From positions 1,470,015-1,534,014 of the forward strand of contig NZ_OESG01000014.1 of the NCBI RefSeq assembly GCF_900240945.1: a stretch of DNA of 64,000 nucleotides. Direction: 5' to 3'. The notes beneath the pieces were generated by a model that was given only the letters and a program-made list of their open reading frames with translations, ran no database searches and was not told the DNA's origin. Every line of letters begins with the position of its first letter. The stretch's first letter is position 1. This document shows positions 62,116 through 64,000 of this stretch, piece by piece. Source of the stretch: Mycobacterium sp. 3519A. GTDB lineage: Bacteria > Actinomycetota > Actinomycetes > Mycobacteriales > Mycobacteriaceae. The translations under genes were made by a program, and so were the position numbers.

Positions 62116-62421
62116 GTGATGGCAATCCTGTTGGCGCTCACCGCGGGTGGCGTCTACGTCGGCGCGGCGGTGGTCGCGCGGCACCGGGCTCAGGCGGCGG
62201 CTGACCTGGCGGCGTTGGCCGCCGCGGCGCATCTCGCGGACGGTGCGGACACGGCGTGCGCCCGCGCCGCCGCGCTCACGGACGCCATGGGCACGACCAT
62301 GACCGGATGCGTGGTCGAAGACCTCGACGTCGTCGTCACCGTCGCCGCGGCGGTGCCGTTGGGCAGGTTCGGTGTGGGCCCGGCCCGTGCCACCGCGAAA
62401 GCGGGCCCGGCCGAGGCTTAA
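62116..62421 (+). CDS. TadE-like protein of the helicase/secretion neighbourhood (Rv3654c-like)
   Basis: The frame ending at 62421 encodes ERGSASLIAVAVMAILLALT as a membrane helix, then AAVVARHRAQAAADLAALAAA and a polar tail, as in the TIGR03816-type TadE-like family found near DEAD/DEAH helicases. GTG 62116 (or ATG 62119) is the first canonical start, but it falls inside the helix and after the conserved ERGSAS, so the real start is probably upstream and non-canonical or frameshifted. A GTG at 62087 is one base out of frame. Confidence 0.68.
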   Translation: MMAILLALTAGGVYVGAAVVARHRAQAAADLAALAAAAHLADGADTACARAAALTDAMGTTMTGCVVEDLDVVVTVAAAVPLGRFGVGPARATAKAGPAEA

Positions 62422-63461
62422 CGCCTGGCGGTGTCGCCGATGTCGACCAGTTTGGCGGCGGCGATTTCCGTCTCGGTGGGGACACGCAGCGTCGCCAGGC
62501 CCGCGTAGACGTCGTTGTCGAGCTGAATCCTATTGACTGTCACGTGAACCGGTGTCCATCCGCCGCCGTTGGCCACCATCCGAAGGACACCCGACGCGGT
62601 GCCCGTTGGAACGAAATCACCTGTCATCTCCAGCATTCGGCCGCGGTCGGCCGGATGCACGGCGCGGTTGCCGGTCATGGTGGCGCGCCAGTCGAAGAAC
62701 GGCGCCGGGTCGTCCAGCCACTTCAACAGCGTCCAATTCTGCAGATCGACCAGGCACCGGTGCACGCCGGGTTGCGCCAGACCGTCGAGGATGCGCTGCG
62801 CCAGCTGGTCGCGTGGCGCATCAGAATCCTCGGGAATGCTGCGCCAATTCATCGCTCGGCAGATCAGCTTCTCGGTGCCGTCATCCTGGCTTTCCTGCAC
62901 CACCCGCGACACGAATCCAATGGTGATCGGCTCACGATTGAAATCGCTGATGTCCCAGGTGCTGGCGAACGTCGTGCCGACTTCGGGCTTGATCGCCATG
63001 CACAGCACCTTCGCTTCGCTCGGATTGAGCTCACGGCGCGGCAGATCGTCGGCGAACGCCCTGCCCTGCGTCGGCGTCCGGTCGGGGTCCCATCCGCTGT
63101 TCCACAGCGACTCGCGGGTGTCGGTGGCGATGCCCGTCTCGAGGTCCCAGATCAGCGGTCCGGGTATCGGCCGTTCGGGCGGATCGAGGTCCGGCGGACC
63201 GATCCACAGGTGGACACCGTGGATCACTCCGTCGGACATCTTGATCACTTCAGTACGAATCACGCGGTCGTTCTTCGGCGTGATGCTGCTCAGCCCGAGG
63301 CCGGCGCGCACGGTTTCACCGATGGCCGACTGAACGGCCATCAGGTGGGGGTTGCGTCTCAAGAACGCGCTGATCGGGATGAGATTCTTGGTCCGAGGGC
63401 CTTCTGCCACCACGGCGGGCTCGCTGCCAAGTGTCTCCACGAGCAGCCAGTCGTGGGTCAT
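62418..63461 (-). CDS. Conserved mycobacterial protein (Rv3651-like)
   Basis: The 347-residue product begins MTHDWLLVETLGSEPAVVAEG and looks like a multi-domain sensor-type protein with PAS/GAF-like strand patterns (GVIHGVHLWIG, TFASTWDISDFNREPITIGF), but no ligand site is recognisable. It has no signal peptide or membrane helix. It is close in length to Rv3651. It converges with the TadE-like gene (four-base overlap). Function unknown. Confidence 0.78.
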   Translation of the reverse strand: MTHDWLLVETLGSEPAVVAEGPRTKNLIPISAFLRRNPHLMAVQSAIGETVRAGLGLSSITPKNDRVIRTEVIKMSDGVIHGVHLWIGPPDLDPPERPIPGPLIWDLETGIATDTRESLWNSGWDPDRTPTQGRAFADDLPRRELNPSEAKVLCMAIKPEVGTTFASTWDISDFNREPITIGFVSRVVQESQDDGTEKLICRAMNWRSIPEDSDAPRDQLAQRILDGLAQPGVHRCLVDLQNWTLLKWLDDPAPFFDWRATMTGNRAVHPADRGRMLEMTGDFVPTGTASGVLRMVANGGGWTPVHVTVNRIQLDNDVYAGLATLRVPTETEIAAAKLVDIGDTARR

Positions 63462-63663
63462 AGCGGCATTTTACCGCTGGGCCATCGGGGGCCCGGCGGG
63501 CGAGGCGGGCTACGGAATCCGCAAGGCCGTCCAGCTGAAAGGGCGTGACCGGGCGGTGGGCGCTCGTCAAAATGTTGCAGCTAGCCTCGCTCACGAGGTA
63601 GTTTGCGTCTGCGTCCTACTTCGGGGCCTGGGAACGGATCGAGTTGTCGGGCCATCGGCCCGT

Positions 63664-63694
63664 GGGGGCGACCGTCGAGGGGTGGGTCGCCCCC
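63664..63694. terminator. Terminator hairpin after the helicase gene
   Basis: GGGGGCGACC (63664-63673) and GGTCGCCCCC (63685-63694) form a perfect 10-base stem around an 11-base loop, four bases beyond the helicase stop on the minus strand. No U-tract follows, as usual in mycobacteria. Confidence 0.65.
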
Positions 63695-63698
63695 ATGC

Positions 63699-64000
63699 TC
63701 ATAGCCGGGGTCGGTGCAGTTCGTCGAGCACCAGGCGCAGGACCCGCACTGCGCCCGCCTTGTCGAGCGGGTCGTTGCCGTTGCCACACTTCGGCGACTG
63801 AACACACGATGGGCAGCCCAACGGGCATTCACATGCCTCGATTGCCGCCGCCGTCGCCGCCCACCACGTGTCGATCTTGCGGAACCCGCGGTCGGCGAAG
63901 CCCGCGCCACCCGGATAGCCGTCATAGACGAAGATCGTCGGAAGCTCTCCCACCGGACCCACCGCCGTCGACAATCCGCCGATGTCGCCGCGATCGCAGC
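63699..64000 (-). CDS. DEAD/DEAH-box helicase, C-terminal end (Rv3649-like; partial)
   Basis: The gene enters from the right edge of the window. The visible 100 residues carry the DUF1998 (MrfA/Hrq1-like) ending: IFVYDGYPGGAGFADRGF, then the zinc or Fe-S-type cysteine set CECPLGCPSCVQSPKCG followed by NGNDPLDKAGAV. This C-terminal domain typifies the helicase that neighbours tad genes in actinobacteria and acts in DNA repair in relatives. The ATPase domains are outside the window. Confidence 0.88.
   Translation of the reverse strand, partial: CDRGDIGGLSTAVGPVGELPTIFVYDGYPGGAGFADRGFRKIDTWWAATAAAIEACECPLGCPSCVQSPKCGNGNDPLDKAGAVRVLRLVLDELHRPRL

Overview
The window is high-GC actinobacterial DNA and reads as a chromosome segment of a mycobacterium, probably a rapid-growing Mycolicibacterium-type species. 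It holds ergothioneine genes, WhiB4, Crp, PonA2, MarP, the BagA/BagB ATPases, F420 enzymes, SigF-type promoters and the mycobacterial small RNAs Ms1 and 6C. From remembered M. tuberculosis H37Rv gene order, the conserved genes run from about Rv3703c down to about Rv3649, i.e. in reverse orientation. Two accessory blocks (about 8.4-17.3 kb and 25.8-37.2 kb) interrupt that order, and the dpp transporter genes expected between acs and the Rv3662c-like gene are absent.

Layout. 1-3022: end of egtB, then egtC, egtD and egtE, overlapping head to tail (ergothioneine synthesis). 3023-8389: two methyltransferases, a glutamate-cysteine-ligase-like protein, a metallo-beta-lactamase-fold hydrolase and glpK. 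8394-17326: accessory block with two small secreted proteins, an aldo/keto reductase, two PadR regulators with palindromic operators, a carotenoid oxygenase, a cation/proton antiporter, AraC and TetR regulators and two small membrane proteins. 17334-24591: conserved membrane cluster (RDD, SpoIIM-like, DUF58, MoxR ATPase, DUF4350, DUF4129, Pro/Gly/Tyr-rich membrane protein). 24667-31760: SIMPL protein, YqeY, then a stress island (F420 oxidoreductase, manganese catalase, hemerythrin-like protein, tiny acidic protein) carrying SigF-type promoters; next a HemK2-like methyltransferase, a CDGSH Fe-S protein and a haem-oxygenase-like diiron protein.

31768-37142 is one seven-gene minus-strand operon: proline-rich anchored protein, ApbE flavin transferase, bis-haem ferric-reductase-like membrane protein, NuoF-like flavoprotein, ferredoxin, response regulator and histidine kinase. 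It looks like a two-component-controlled electron conduit across the membrane and is the best candidate for an under-described system. tRNA-Pro follows at 37.4 kb, with its 3' end and downstream hairpin duplicated.

37702-55412 is conserved core: cysteine-synthase-like protein, phosphoesterase, ponA2, whiB4, bagB/bagA, RidA, crp, nth, thioredoxin-like protein, CoA Nudix hydrolase, marP, ephE, holin-like protein, secreted protease and acs. 55505-64000: Rv3662c-like gene, Ms1 RNA, HAD hydrolase, 6C RNA, the ssd/tad pilus cluster, an Rv3651-like gene and the end of a DEAD/DEAH helicase.

Regulatory themes: Crp-like palindromes lie at acs and in the Ms1 promoter, close to crp itself; SigF-type promoters cluster at 25.8-28.5 kb; a hairpin repeat that includes the gene's stop codon ends both crp and a padR gene. 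The hemerythrin gene has a clear one-base frameshift, and tadE and its neighbour lack canonical in-frame starts, so single-base errors or mutations should be considered.
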